Assembly (NCBI GenBank): GCA_022749755.1
Contig: CM040452.1
Location: 20,106,350-20,170,349, forward strand
Source: Azadirachta indica
Lineage: Eukaryota; Streptophyta; Magnoliopsida; Sapindales; Meliaceae
Direction of reading: 5' to 3'
DNA: 64,000 nt
Positions 35,601-47,300 of this stretch are shown in pieces. Position 1 is the stretch's first letter. Each line of letters begins with the position of its first letter. The position numbers and the translations under genes are program-made. The notes beneath the pieces were generated by a model that was not told where the DNA came from, did no database searches, and was given only the letters and a program-made list of their open reading frames with translations.

Positions 35601-36215
35601 TCACTGTTTGTGTTTTATGTATAATCCTATGCAAAAATTTACTACTATGTAAACAATTTTTTAAAAAGAAAAAAATTACATTATAACTTAATATTCAGTT
35701 TTGGTAACAATCATCCAACATTATAAAAATATGTCAAAAATTCATATGCCTATAGTAGAAATATTAGCTCCGACACGTACAGGAAGAGCAATAAGATCGA
35801 AGACGGCGTCGCGACAATCCGAAACAAGAGCATCAGCGACAATCTTGACACCATGACACGCGTCAACACGAAGCTGTTTCTCCACAGACGCGACCGTGAC
35901 GTCAGCTCCGGACCTTCTCAAAACATCGATGGTTATCACCGCCTCCATCGGCTCACTCCCGTTGGCAATCGGTACCAAAACCTAAAACGAAAGAAAAAAA
36001 TAAACAGCGCACGTTGAAAGAAACAAAACGATAAACCAAAAGAAAAGAAGAAGAGAGCTTACTTTTCTGGAAGTGGAAGCCATTGTAGCTGTCGGTGTAA
36101 AGGAGAAGAAGCGATTGTTCAAGGAAGGGATTTGTTTGGGAAGAAAATGATTCGTGAGAGGAGAGTGACGAAGAAGGGAGTGAGGAGTGAGGTGGCGTAA
36201 ATTTATTAATGGCAT
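32675..36215 (-). CDS. DJ1: DJ-1/PARK7-family protein with two DJ-1 domains
   Basis: Eight exons, all with phase-0 junctions: 36063-36215, 35781-35981, 35184-35333, 34864-35049, 34427-34507, 33458-33658, 33242-33382 and 32675-32881, giving 439 residues. Residues 1-45 form a basic, Ser/Leu-rich presequence, then MASTSRK leads into two tandem DJ-1/PfpI domains (about 50-230 and 257-435). Each keeps the nucleophile-elbow cysteine (AAVCASPA, Cys151; GAICASPA, Cys357), the partner glutamate (GSEPMEAV and GSEEMEAV) and an SRGPGT motif. Plant DJ-1 proteins protect against oxidative stress, associate with superoxide dismutase and have glyoxalase-like activity. The presequence resembles Arabidopsis DJ1B (plastid) more than DJ1A, although the neighbours are those of both. 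Translation from the inner Met at 45 would give a cytosolic form. Confidence 0.95.
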
Positions 36216-36324
36216 TTTTTTTTTCTGTTACAGTTTATTATCTAATAATCTAGAGACATCGTTAGAGTAGGCGCTCGTGGCAGCGGAACAGTGTTTTAGA
36301 GATTGGGGACATGGCTTAAATTGT

Positions 36325-36408
36325 TGGGCTTTCTGGCCCGGATCTGCCTGCCATTTGCGTTGGACCAGAATACTAACTAATGGGCCAGGCTTTTTTGGAA
36401 AAGGCCCA
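36325..36408 (-). promoter_or_regulatory. Site II elements upstream of the DJ-1 gene
   Basis: TGGGCT at 36325-36330, TGGGCC at 36381-36386 and GGCCCA at 36403-36408 lie 110-195 bp upstream of the DJ-1 ATG. They match the TCP-binding TGGGCC/T class shared with the bL9 and MORF8 promoters here. Confidence 0.5.
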
Positions 36409-37002
36409 AGTTTCTTTAAAGATAGAAAAGTGCACGAAACCTTTTAACCGAATAAAAATATTTTAATTTTTTTAATCATGCATTTAGCGTTTCCGATAAT
36501 GATTTTGTGATTCGAAACTCCTGGAAAGAGACGTTGCCTAATTATTATAGATGATTGTTACTTATTCCTTACATTGAAATCGTAAGGTAAATTTGAAAAT
36601 ATTATTTATGTTGTTATTAACTTATCACTAACCGTATTAAACTTCTGATGTACTTCCAAGTATTAAAAATTACCCAACAAAAAAAAAAAAGAAATCAACT
36701 CGCAAAACATATTTAAAATTTGAAAGATATAACCTCAATCTCAAAGCCTGCTGGAGATAGTTGCATCCCTATTCCTTCCAGACAAGAAAGGAAAACAATA
36801 ACTCAAAATTCAAATTATTACAAAAAGTGAGTCATGGACATCAAACATTTTGCGGAACATATTTCAGAGATTTACCTGTACTATCTTCAAAATTCTCCAA
36901 ATACCTAGCTGATCACTAATATAATTTTAAATGAAGAAAGCCAAAATTGTTCTACAGATGAATTGGAACCTCATATCAAGAAAACAAATGAAAAACAACT
37001 AT

Positions 37003-39202
37003 TTATTTGCCTCGGACTTTCACATTGAGAGTCCAATGAACCTTTCCTTCTGGCAAGGGAATGGACTTGGGAAGGCGCATAGGCACCTCATATTCTCCAA
37101 AAGCTGACAAAGGTAATGGTAGATGCAGATTTTCAGGCTCAATAGACACTGAGAGTTGTCTTGCCACCTAAAATGGTAAACAGTATCAGTGAATAAAAAT
37201 TAGAGAAATATTAATATAGGATATAATCCATGAAACCTGTGTGTTTTCAAGACTCAACTGGCAATATGTCTAGTTAACAACATAGCTAGTTAAAAAAATT
37301 GCTGAAAGCTACATCTCCACGGATTACAATGCGAATTTCAGACAATATGAACAGGCGAAAGTGTTGCACACCATTTGCAGATATCTAATCATACCCTAGT
37401 AGAAATTTACCTCTGGCTTGGTAGAGACTGAACTTGATATTATCACCTGTTTGATTTTTACTTATATTTAAGAACCATACAATCATAATGATCTTTGATA
37501 TTGCTAACCCCAATGGGTTAATCTTTTTGCAAAAAGTCCTATAATCAATTCGCCGTGCCACTCATCTAGAAAAACTTGAAAATTGTGCAGTCTGCAGATC
37601 AGATGTAGCTTTTCTTAATCATGAGTAATTTATCTGCTTAAAACACACTTGAAAAAGTTATTTTGTTATTCCAGTTCATGGATAATAAGCAATGCACTAG
37701 AAACCTATTAAAAATTAGATTATGTTATAGCCGATAAAACTAGGTTACGCTGATGGCAGTGATCACAAGTAATTGACTGATATTGAGGTCCTTTTGTGCA
37801 AGTTGCATGAGTAGTCTACTCCACAAATTTTCTTGCCATATGCCACATTTACATTTTCTGACCAGAAAGAGTAATCTAGAAGCAAATGCTTCTGCTCCTC
37901 AAAGTTTTCCTACTCTAATGGCAAATAGACCACACTCATCAATATGCAAAAGCCACCTTTGGCATATTAATAAGCAAAACAACTGTAACAACAAACAACA
38001 AAAGAACAGAAGAAAATACCTCGGCTACGAGCTCCTCTTTAGTCACAGGCGAGCGCAATTCTATGGGATCATCTTTTGAAGCACGGGAGCGTAATTTCTC
38101 AATATTGGGTAACCTCCTCAATACCTAGAAAAATGCAATATACATCAGATAGCCCAGATCTAAAAGCAAGATAGCATGTATTTAGTTCTTGCTCAAGAGC
38201 CTCAAGAAACTTTCTGAAATATAGCTCTGAATTTGACTCCTTAAGAAATCAAGTTATAACATCCTTTCAAAACCTTAAGAAGCTCTACTTTACACCTTTG
38301 AGACCAGCATATTGATGCAAACAGAGAGCTAACATCATGAAAGAAATCAAAACAAACTCCGTTTTGAACATACGTTACATATTTCACTCCTATACATAAC
38401 AAGTACACAATTCAAGCTTGAATCAGGAAATAAGAAAAGGCAAAAGATCAGAAAAATTAAAGATAATTTGCCAAGAATAATCAAAGCTTCAAAGATAGGA
38501 CACAAACCAGTCGAGCATTCTCCAAGTGCCTTGCTGCCTTTTCATATTCTTTCATCCTATTATCATTGGACTTCTTGACAACTTTAACCTCTTCCTCTTC
38601 CTCAGGTTGGTAAATCTGATAAAAGTAGGTCATATAACAAATATTAACAACTTGTTATTCAACTTCAAGATAATATGAATATTTCCAAACCTAGAATTTT
38701 GATGAATACACAAGACAGTGTTTTGGAAGATTTAAAGACAATTTCTGCATCACTAGAACTAGATAATTCTCAACTGAAACACAAGAAGTTATGCAGACGA
38801 AAGAAAAATGAAATACCCTGCGCTGCTCTCTAATGAGATGAGCATACTTCTCAATATTTGGGACAGCAAGTAATTTGGGCATCAAATGGTTGCGGAAATA
38901 TCCAGGAGCAACCTTCACCGTCTCACCAGCATTGCCGAGCTTATCTATTTTCTGCACATGTAGGACTTAATAATCAATAAGTAAAAATTTTCGAAAATCC
39001 AATTAATCAGAAGACCAAGTAAAAATAAAATACAAAATTAATTCTCCAGTAGAGTCAATTCACTCACTGTTGTGAGAATAACTTCCAACCTCCTGTATCT
39101 GACTCCTTGACAAGAAAATAATAAGGGATGATGTAACACGCGATCAGAACTCTCTTTTATAATCCGCGGGAGGGCATTTCTGCCGTGGTGAATATAAGCC
39201 AT
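37003..39202 (-). CDS. Organellar large-subunit ribosomal protein bL9
   Basis: Five exons, all phase 0: 39068-39202, 38817-38951, 38508-38615, 38020-38124 and 37003-37167, giving 215 residues. The L9 signature is plain in the second exon (KLGNAGETVKVAPGYFRNHL followed by MPKLLAVPN). Linker residues rich in Glu and Lys come next, then a C-terminal domain ending LNVKVRGK. Bacterial-type bL9 binds 23S rRNA near the L1 stalk and helps keep the reading frame. The plant protein most like this (At5g53070 type) is predicted mitochondrial. The chosen start at 39202 gives MAYIHHGRN; an in-frame ATG at 39244 would add 14 residues. A donor (CAACG then GTAAGCCC) near 39631 implies a leader exon and a 5'-UTR intron. 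Confidence 0.9.
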
Positions 39203-39734
39203 CCAGTGCCGATAGCTAACAATCAACGTCAACCGAAACTTCATTAATCGATTAGCACCATCACATACTACTTTAACACCCAGAAAATAATTAGCCGGAT
39301 TTTCCAAATATTTTACCAAACTTCGATTCACACTGATAACTCGGAATAAAAAAGAACAAATGTTTAGCCAATTCTTTCATCAAGACCTTTCTCTTTTAAG
39401 ATACCAATCACTTCAAACATGAGTGTAAGACACATGGAACATGTTCATTAAAATAAACTCACTACGTTAAGGACATAGAATCATGGGTCCTTCTCAGATA
39501 ACCAATTACAGCGCATTTCATGATTTCAGCTTATTTGGTCAGAAAAGCACTTTCAAACGCACTTCGAAAACAAGTTTCCTACCGCATTGCTACTTTATTA
39601 ACAACACTTACAGGGGCCGAGAAGGGCTTACCGTTGGGCGGTGGTGAGAGGAAGAACCGACGACTAAGAGATGAACGCGAACACAGCGGATGCAAGGCAA
39701 CGAGAGAGAGCAGAGGTTTTAGGGCTCGCGGAGC

Positions 39735-39786
39735 TGGGCTCAAAAAAAATAGAGCCCAACAAAATTTGTCTTTGGGCTTCAGCCCA
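39735..39786 (-). promoter_or_regulatory. Four-copy site II promoter cluster of bL9
   Basis: TGGGCT (39735-39740), AGCCCA (39753-39758), TGGGCT (39773-39778) and AGCCCA (39781-39786) make two back-to-back pairs in 52 bp just upstream of the inferred leader exon. Such clusters recruit TCP factors and drive growth-linked expression of mitochondrial and ribosomal genes. Confidence 0.6.
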
Positions 39787-39799
39787 ATGAAGAAGGTCT

Positions 39800-41030
39800 A
39801 AATTCCTGTGCAATTGTAAAAAAAAAAAAACTAAATAAATAAATAATTTAAGACTGCTTTGGCATAAATTACTTTCTGCAAAAGTGCCTGACAATGCTTT
39901 ACATAAAGTTTTTGTCAAGTGCTTTTTAAAATGTACAGACGTCATCCTTTTCTTATCTAAAAAGCATTTTTTAGGGGAAAAAAAAAGTATAATAAATTAT
40001 TTTTTAAGATACTTTCCAAGTAATTCTTTCTTTCCTACAATGTCATACTCATTTTAGCACATTTTTTTGACCTTTAATAATGTCAAAAATACTCCCAAGT
40101 CCATTATAAATCACCCTTAACTAAATAAGATGAATTAAATTTTCGTAGAACTAGTATATTTTAAGGGAATTAGTTATCTCGTACTTAATTTCAACCGAAT
40201 TAAAAAAAGTAAAAAGATTGATTGATTATTGGGATTATAAGATGTGTAATAAAGTTTCTTTCAACTTATCCCTAAATAAATCAGAATTTTGTTTGAGTTA
40301 TTACTAAATGTCACGACAGTATATCTACAAGTCAACAACTACGTATACACGTATTATGTGCATGTATAGATAGATATACGTAAATATAAATATAAAATCG
40401 CCATGCACAATAATGTCAACATTAATTTAAACTTAATTAACGTCAAAGACTAGTAAATTGCGAAAAACCATTGAAACATAAGTTATTTAAAAAGTATTAA
40501 TTTCCCCGATAGTCATGAATTCATTAACAAGTATTATAAAAATTGTTATTATTGTTATTATTTTAATTATAGTACAACAATATATCAAAGAGAAAAGGGG
40601 TGCTTCTTTTGACAACAAATGTTATAATATTTGAAATAAATTAAGAAAAAAAAAAGAAAAACGTAATTGATAGGTTTTTGACAAAATTATAACAAAAAAA
40701 TAGAAAGAAGAATTTATTATATATAAAACGTAATTTTATCAGACAACTTTACTGAAATTATGTACGTAAGATTGTTGATAGAAATTATGAGGTGATAATA
40801 TCTGATATGGGAATTATAAATATAATGTCAATAATTAAAAAAATAAACAAAAAAGGAAAAAACAAATCATCACACAATAGATAGCATTAGCATAATATCC
40901 ATATCAAGTAAATCTCACTGTTATAAAAATGTTAAAATGAACCCTATTTCAGGGGTTTTACGCAGGCAAAAGTGAATGGAGTGGAAGTTTTTTTTTTTTA
41001 ATTAAATAAAGAGAAGACAGAGCACAAAGA
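39800..41030. other. Divergent intergenic region between bL9 and IDM1
   Basis: AT-rich DNA without a gene. It must contain the IDM1 promoter. Near 41030-41160 the plus strand becomes GA-rich with many GAGAGA runs, typical of a plant core promoter or leader. Confidence 0.45.
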
Positions 41031-41099
41031 GACAATAAAGTGGGGAGTTAGAGAAGAGAGAGAAGAGGAGAATTTGTAAATGTACATAAAATATACATT

Positions 41100-44000
41100 C
41101 ACATGTGAGATATGGGAGATGTAGAGAGAGAAAGAGAGTGGTTTTAGAGAGAGAGAGTTACATGACATCTGTTGTACCGGGGAGAACTATTCGGGTTGTT
41201 CGAAGTTTTATTTTTATTTTTATTTTTAAATTATTATCTCTCTTTACTTACTGGTGGGGCTTTGGCTTTTTGGTTCAGTTTTCAGCTGATGGAATGAAGC
41301 CAAAGAAAATCCCCCATTTTCTGCTATTTCTCACTCGGAAACCAAACCCATTAAGCTTTTCAAATCCTAATTCTGGGCAGATTGTTCATTGATCGTATTG
41401 TGCATGTTGATTTTAACATGCATTGCAGCGGTGAGCTCATTTTTGTTTTTAGGATTTTTGGTAAATTTGGTTCTAAGTGGTGATCTATATGCTGAATTTT
41501 TTAATGTGGGGTTAGGGAATTATATGGGATATTTTTAATTTGGCTCTGTGGGTTTTGATCTGCATAAAATTTTGGTTTCTGGGTTGGTTTGGTTTTGTTT
41601 ATTTTTGAGTTGTCTACGTATGGTTGGAGATGGGTTTGATCAATTGGTGGTATATTCATGGGTTTTTCCTTTCTTTTGTGTACTTTATTGCTTTTTGTGA
41701 TTTCATGCTCTTTTGATTGAATGCCTGGTCGATGTATGCTATTTGTGTACTGAGAATATGGATGCATGTATATGTATCGGCACTTTTAGTTGCTATTTCA
41801 TTTTTATCCGTGAACATTCTAATGACTGTAAAATGATATATCAAGGATTTAGTTTTATGACGCTATTCTCAGTATTTCCTTTTTCATTTGTTTTTGTAAA
41901 GCGTTCCTGTTAGTTTATACATTCTGGATTTCTTAATACGGAGCTTTGATTTTTATGTATTAGACGTTCATTATTTCTTCATGGTGAGGGTGGGGGTGGG
42001 TGGATATAACGCAGTGGGGGTATGGTGAGTTTATAGAAGAAGCTGGCTTAGAGAGTTTCTGGCTTCATGCAAGCCAAGGAGGGTTTCTCGTAGTCTAAGT
42101 ATATCATGCATGCTATTTGTAGAATAGTTCAGAAAAGCCATTCTTGGCAATTTTTCTCGCTGGTTAAGATGTTTGCTTTTTCTGCATGGACTGAAATACC
42201 GAGGCAACATAGTGGTTTCAAAATGGGGGCTGTAAGCCTTTCCAAAACTTTTAAGTATCTCCATACCCGGATAGCTTCATTGTTCCATTAAAGTGAAGGC
42301 ATGATGAGTAGGAAAATAGATAAGAGAAGTTGAGGTGGTTGCATTAGATTGGATTGAACTCCTTTTGTGTGTGGCGTTCTTACTTCTGTCCTGTCTATAG
42401 TTTTAAACAAGATAACTCTATTCGTTAGCTACTATCATTGGAGACATTGATTGTTACAGGGCTTCTTAGTCTGCTACCATTTTTGCCTTTTAAATATTTT
42501 ACGTAGTTTTGGTTTTCATTTGCTTCTTAGTCTGCTACCATTTTTGCCTTTTAAATATTTTACGTAGTTTTGGTTTTCATTTGCTTCTCAGTCTGCTACC
42601 ATTTTTGCCTTGTAAATATTTTACGTAGTTTTGGTTTTCGTTTCTAGTTTTGGGTATTTCTGTTGTATTCAATCGTGTTACAGTACGATAACTTCATGCT
42701 TCTAATAAATTTTGTTCCTTGTGAAGGAAATGGATAATACTATTTATGAAATGCTGCATTTTTGTCGAAATTCGAGTGTAATAAAGTTTGGTCTACATAT
42801 ATACACTTTAAAAGCTTATAAAGCACTGCATGATATCTTATACTTCAAAATGAATTATGATTATTTTTTCGTATTTCGCAGTTCAAGCACAATAGAAAGT
42901 TTCAGGAGTGGTCTTATAGTGTGTGTTGCTTAAGGAGGAAGCTTTGGTATGTCTAGAGTTGAAAGTTAACTAGTTATTTTGGCTTAACATGTGTTAATCT
43001 GCAGAAATTGTTTGGAAATAATGATTTGGAAGTGCTGGTTTTCGCTATGTTTGCTTAATTGAAATATCAAGAGTCATAAAACACATTGTTGTAGGTCCTA
43101 TGAGACATACATTTGAACCAATGAAGTGTTGCATGCCTGATATGAGAAATTTGTATCAACCTAGCATATTGATCATCAGTTTTACTGAACATGTGATAAT
43201 GCATTGGGATAGGAAGGTGGAGCTCATTAAACCTGACATATGTACAAAATTTAGTGGCAGTGCAAGGAAGCAACAACATAGTTTTGTTCTAGGGTGGTGC
43301 TACAGTTAGTTATGCCCGTGGCATGTGGACAAAGGAGGTTGTTCCTCAAGTCAAATGCAAAAATTGAGCCTCTTTATGACACGTGGCTTCCTCACAGCAT
43401 GACAGACAATTAATGCTTACTGGCCATAGCATCTACTGTTTTAGCAGATCTGCTTTCACTTCCCTGTTTATAAGTGCTATTGTAAATTAGGACAGTTGTC
43501 AAACTGAAGAAGTAACATTTTATGCTTATTCAAATGTTGTTCTTCCTTGATGCCAACACATTTCGAAACCCATCTCTTACAGCTGAAAGTTCTTAAATTT
43601 GAGATTGCAGATTATATGATGATATGATGTTTTGGTGGGCATGTTTGATATTAGACTAGTCATTTGATATTATAAATCATTGTACTTGCAGTCAATTGTA
43701 ACTTATGGTTGATTTATCTGGTCAGTGTGAGAGCTTTTCTTTTATCTGGTTACTTTGAGAGCTTTTGGATAGGAATTGGAGTTTGAGGCTATCTTTTAAG
43801 CATATCATTGTCTATGTGATTTTCAGAAGAGGTTTCATGACATGTGAACATAAATACCTTGTCCTTGAGCAGATCATCCACAATAGTATTAAACAAGATA
43901 AAACAAGCACATTTTCTATTGCATACCGTCCATGCTGGGTAAAGAATATTCCCACAATTTACAAGATGTTGCATTAAATGATTTTATAAATAACTAAATA

Positions 44001-44391
44001 CCAACTTCGTTGTTTCCTAAATTGGATGATGGGCGTGAGAAAACTTATTAAGATACCTTCCATAGTTGTGTCTCTTTAGGTTAATGTTTCTTTCAATATT
44101 GTTAAGATTTTAGTAATTTGCTTACCTTCTTAAGGAATATCTTAATTACAGGATGTTTTATGTGCATCCTCTTAACTGTTTTCTTTCTTCATTTGCAGGA
44201 TTTATAGCATTCATTGGATGGTTTAAATGAAAAGATTGTTCACTTTCAATATCTTTACCTAATATGGTACTCTAGCACCAAATTGATGGCAGATGAGAAT
44301 TAACCGGTGAGCCTTTTTTTTATGTTGGTAGTTATTTGCAGAGCAAAGTTATATGCAATAGTTCTAGTGAGACTGCTATCAGTTGATAGAG
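41100..44391 (+). other. Inferred leader exons and long leader intron of IDM1
   Basis: A possible first exon begins in the GA-rich DNA near 41100 and could end at GCAGCG followed by GTGAGCTC near 41432. An acceptor TTTGCAG ends at 44198 and the next donor (ACCG then GTGAGCC) is at 44307. The final acceptor TTTGCAG ends at 44341, 50 bp before the IDM1 ATG. The intervening ~2.8 kb is U-rich on the plus strand, as introns are. This is drawn from signals only. Confidence 0.4.
42461..42643. repeat. Three-copy 61-bp tandem repeat in the IDM1 leader intron
   Basis: Copies start at 42461, 42522 and 42583. The first two are identical. The third has a few single changes (TTAG to TCAG, TTTT to TTGT, CATTT to CGTTT). 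Near-identity shows recent duplication. Confidence 0.95.
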
Positions 44392-47300
44392 ATGTCCTGC
44401 AGTGCCACAATTGAGGATTTGTGTGATGATGATTTTGAGGGGTCAAATAATGAACACTGTATTTTCTCAGAGGTCTTCTTCAAAAATGATCTGGGTTGCA
44501 TAAGCAAGAGATGCCTTGTTACTGGAGTCATTAACTTTGAATGTGATGACAGTAAGTTCACTGATATATCGTTATGTTCTAACAGTGAGAACTCATCGAT
44601 AACGAGTCAATCATCCTCTAAAAATTTATATATTGAGGATTCTTATAATGCAATTAAGACTTCTGGAGTAGCTTCTGGATTGAGGTATTTACCAGAAATA
44701 TCTGCTTCAGTAGATAGGAATGACCGAAATTTCAGTGTTAAGCGAATGAAGCTTTCAGTTGACAACATTCCTAATACCAAACCTGAATCTTTACATGAAG
44801 GCAGTGTTGCTGGTACACTATGCCCACCTCTGAACTCTGTTGGTCAAGCAGCTATGCTTCATTTAGTTGAATCATCCAGTCAGGGTGTTATATCTAGTTG
44901 CTATCTGTTAAAGCAAAACATAGACAGGAGTGGCAATGTGGGTGACCTTGGCATTATAAAGCATAGATTGCCAAGCATGGATGGACATGATGCGAAGGAA
45001 GTGATTGTGGGTAAAGCTATTGCTTCGCCTATTTCCCAGGAGAGTTCTGCCGCTAGAATTATGGCTGCAAGTCCATCTGCCACTGCTGCAGAGAAATCTG
45101 GATCCACTCTATGTGCTATGGAAGGAGTCAATGGATTCAATGCACTGGGACTGGATGTATCTAATATTACTTTCAAGCTGGACCCCAAGACAGATCCTCG
45201 ATCTCTTCTTCAAAATCATATTGTTCACTTGCTCACAGCAGCGGGTTGGGCTGTTGAGAGGCGTAAAAGACCTAGTAGGAGATATATGGATACAGTTTAT
45301 AGATCACCAGAAGGGAGGTTATTTCGTGAATTCCCTAAAGCTTGGAGAGTATGTGGTGAGAGTTTATTTGCTGATGAATATGATTTGGTGCTGGAAGATG
45401 AGGCTAAGGAATGGACTGACATTAATCATTTCTGCACTGATCTATTTGATACTTTGATGAACATTGAGAAAGAAATGAAGAAGTCAGATCTTGTTGATAC
45501 ATTGGCTCATCGATGGTGTCTCTTAGATCCCTTTGTCTTAGTTGTATTTGTTGACAGAAAGATTGGTTCACTGAGGAAGGGAGATGCAGTTAAAGCGGCC
45601 CGAAGTTTATTAATCGCCAAGAGGGATAAAAAAGATCCTATTTTGGCCTTGGAAAATGCGGATAGTTTTGGAACCCATTGTTCCCTGGAAGATGTGCCGG
45701 TTCAGTCTGAAGATGCTACTGTGGCCACTAAAAGTGTGCTGACTGGTTCTGAGGGAAGCTACCACTTCTGTGATGTGCAATCTGGCAACCAAAGTTTCTC
45801 AGAGATTGGTAAACAGACAAATGACAATGCAACTAAATGTCTAACAGGTTTATCTATTTATACAGCTGATAAAGTAGGTATGTATGGGGTAGATACCACC
45901 AATACAACAAAGAGTCAGTGTTTTGAAATGTCTGGGGAGAAAGGAAGCAATTCTATGACTTCTTTACCTCCTTGTGGGTCAGATAGTACTTGTGTCCAAA
46001 TAGGTGATTGCCTGTATGGTGTTCCTTCTGCTCCTAGAGATTTTAACAATTTTCCTCAAGGGTCTGAATCTGCTTCCCCTCGTCAGGACAGTAACCCAAA
46101 TTCCCCAAGCTGTGATAAGAAGATATCTGAACATGACATGGAACCACCTAAGGAAGCCGCGCAAGATATATCAATTCATTCTTTTGATGTAAAAGGAAAA
46201 ATATCTGAAGGCCAAAATGCTGAAAACGACGAAAATCATTTGCGAGGATCCCTAGATGACCATCCTCACTGCAGATACGACAGTGTGGCTGATTATGATG
46301 ACTCAAAAGGAACTTATCTTGAGTGTGATCCCCCTGAATATGGGTTTGTATCCTCAGGGGTTGCACAGCAGTCTGAACATAGTGAAGATGAGGGGGTGAA
46401 GTGCATTAAAGCTTTAAAGCTCAAAACAGAGGATAATTCTTCTGCTGCAGATGTTCGAGTGAAAAAGAAGACACGCAGGAAGTCCAGAAAGATATCTGAA
46501 ATCAAATTGACCACACTCTACCAAAGTGACATTCAGAGTTTAACTTTAGCTAATAATACTGAACTGCATGATATTGACACCATTGTCTTTCAGTTAGAGT
46601 CAGAAGAAGCTCAGAAGCAGTTGCTTGCGAATGCAAGAATTCAAGGAAGTCAGAAAACATCCTCCTCTCAGGGCTCTTGCCAGCATCAGATTGCAAAAGA
46701 AGGCTCGAAGTTTAAGAAGATTCATCATGATTGTGATGGTTCTAAAAGTGGGAGAAAGAAACCCATTACATGTGAAGATGATGACTTGCTAGTCTCAGCT
46801 ATTTTGAAAAATAAAGACTACAGTCCAAAGAAAGCTGGATCTAATTCTAGAATGAAGTCCCGGAAATTAAGAACACAGAAGAGGCTCAAGAACCGAAAGG
46901 GAGGTTTCAGGTTGCTTCCCCAAACTATCGTTAAGGGTGGTAAGCTAATTAAGAATGGTATGTGGTTCATGGAAGGGACGAGAACCATCTTGTCCTGGTT
47001 GATTATTGCTGGTGTGATATCTCTGAATGATGTGATCCAGTATCGGAACCCAAAGGATGATGTGGTGATAAAAGATGGTCTTGTAACCACTGATGGAATC
47101 ATCTGCAGGTGCTGCAATCAAGTGTTTTCAGTTTCCAAGTTCAAGATTCATGCTGGGTTCAAGCCAAACCGACCCTGTTTAAATCTTGTAATGGAATCTG
47201 GTAAGCCTTTCACCTTGTGCCAGCTGCAAGCATGGTCAGATGAATATAAGAGCAGGAAAAGTAGGATTGGAATTGGAACGGTGGAGTTTGATGAAGAGGA

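Noticed and set aside
36470..36600. A B-box-like GATTCGAAACTCC near 36510 suggesting another SINE
   Set aside because: The upstream A box is unrecognisable and the tail is not diagnostic.
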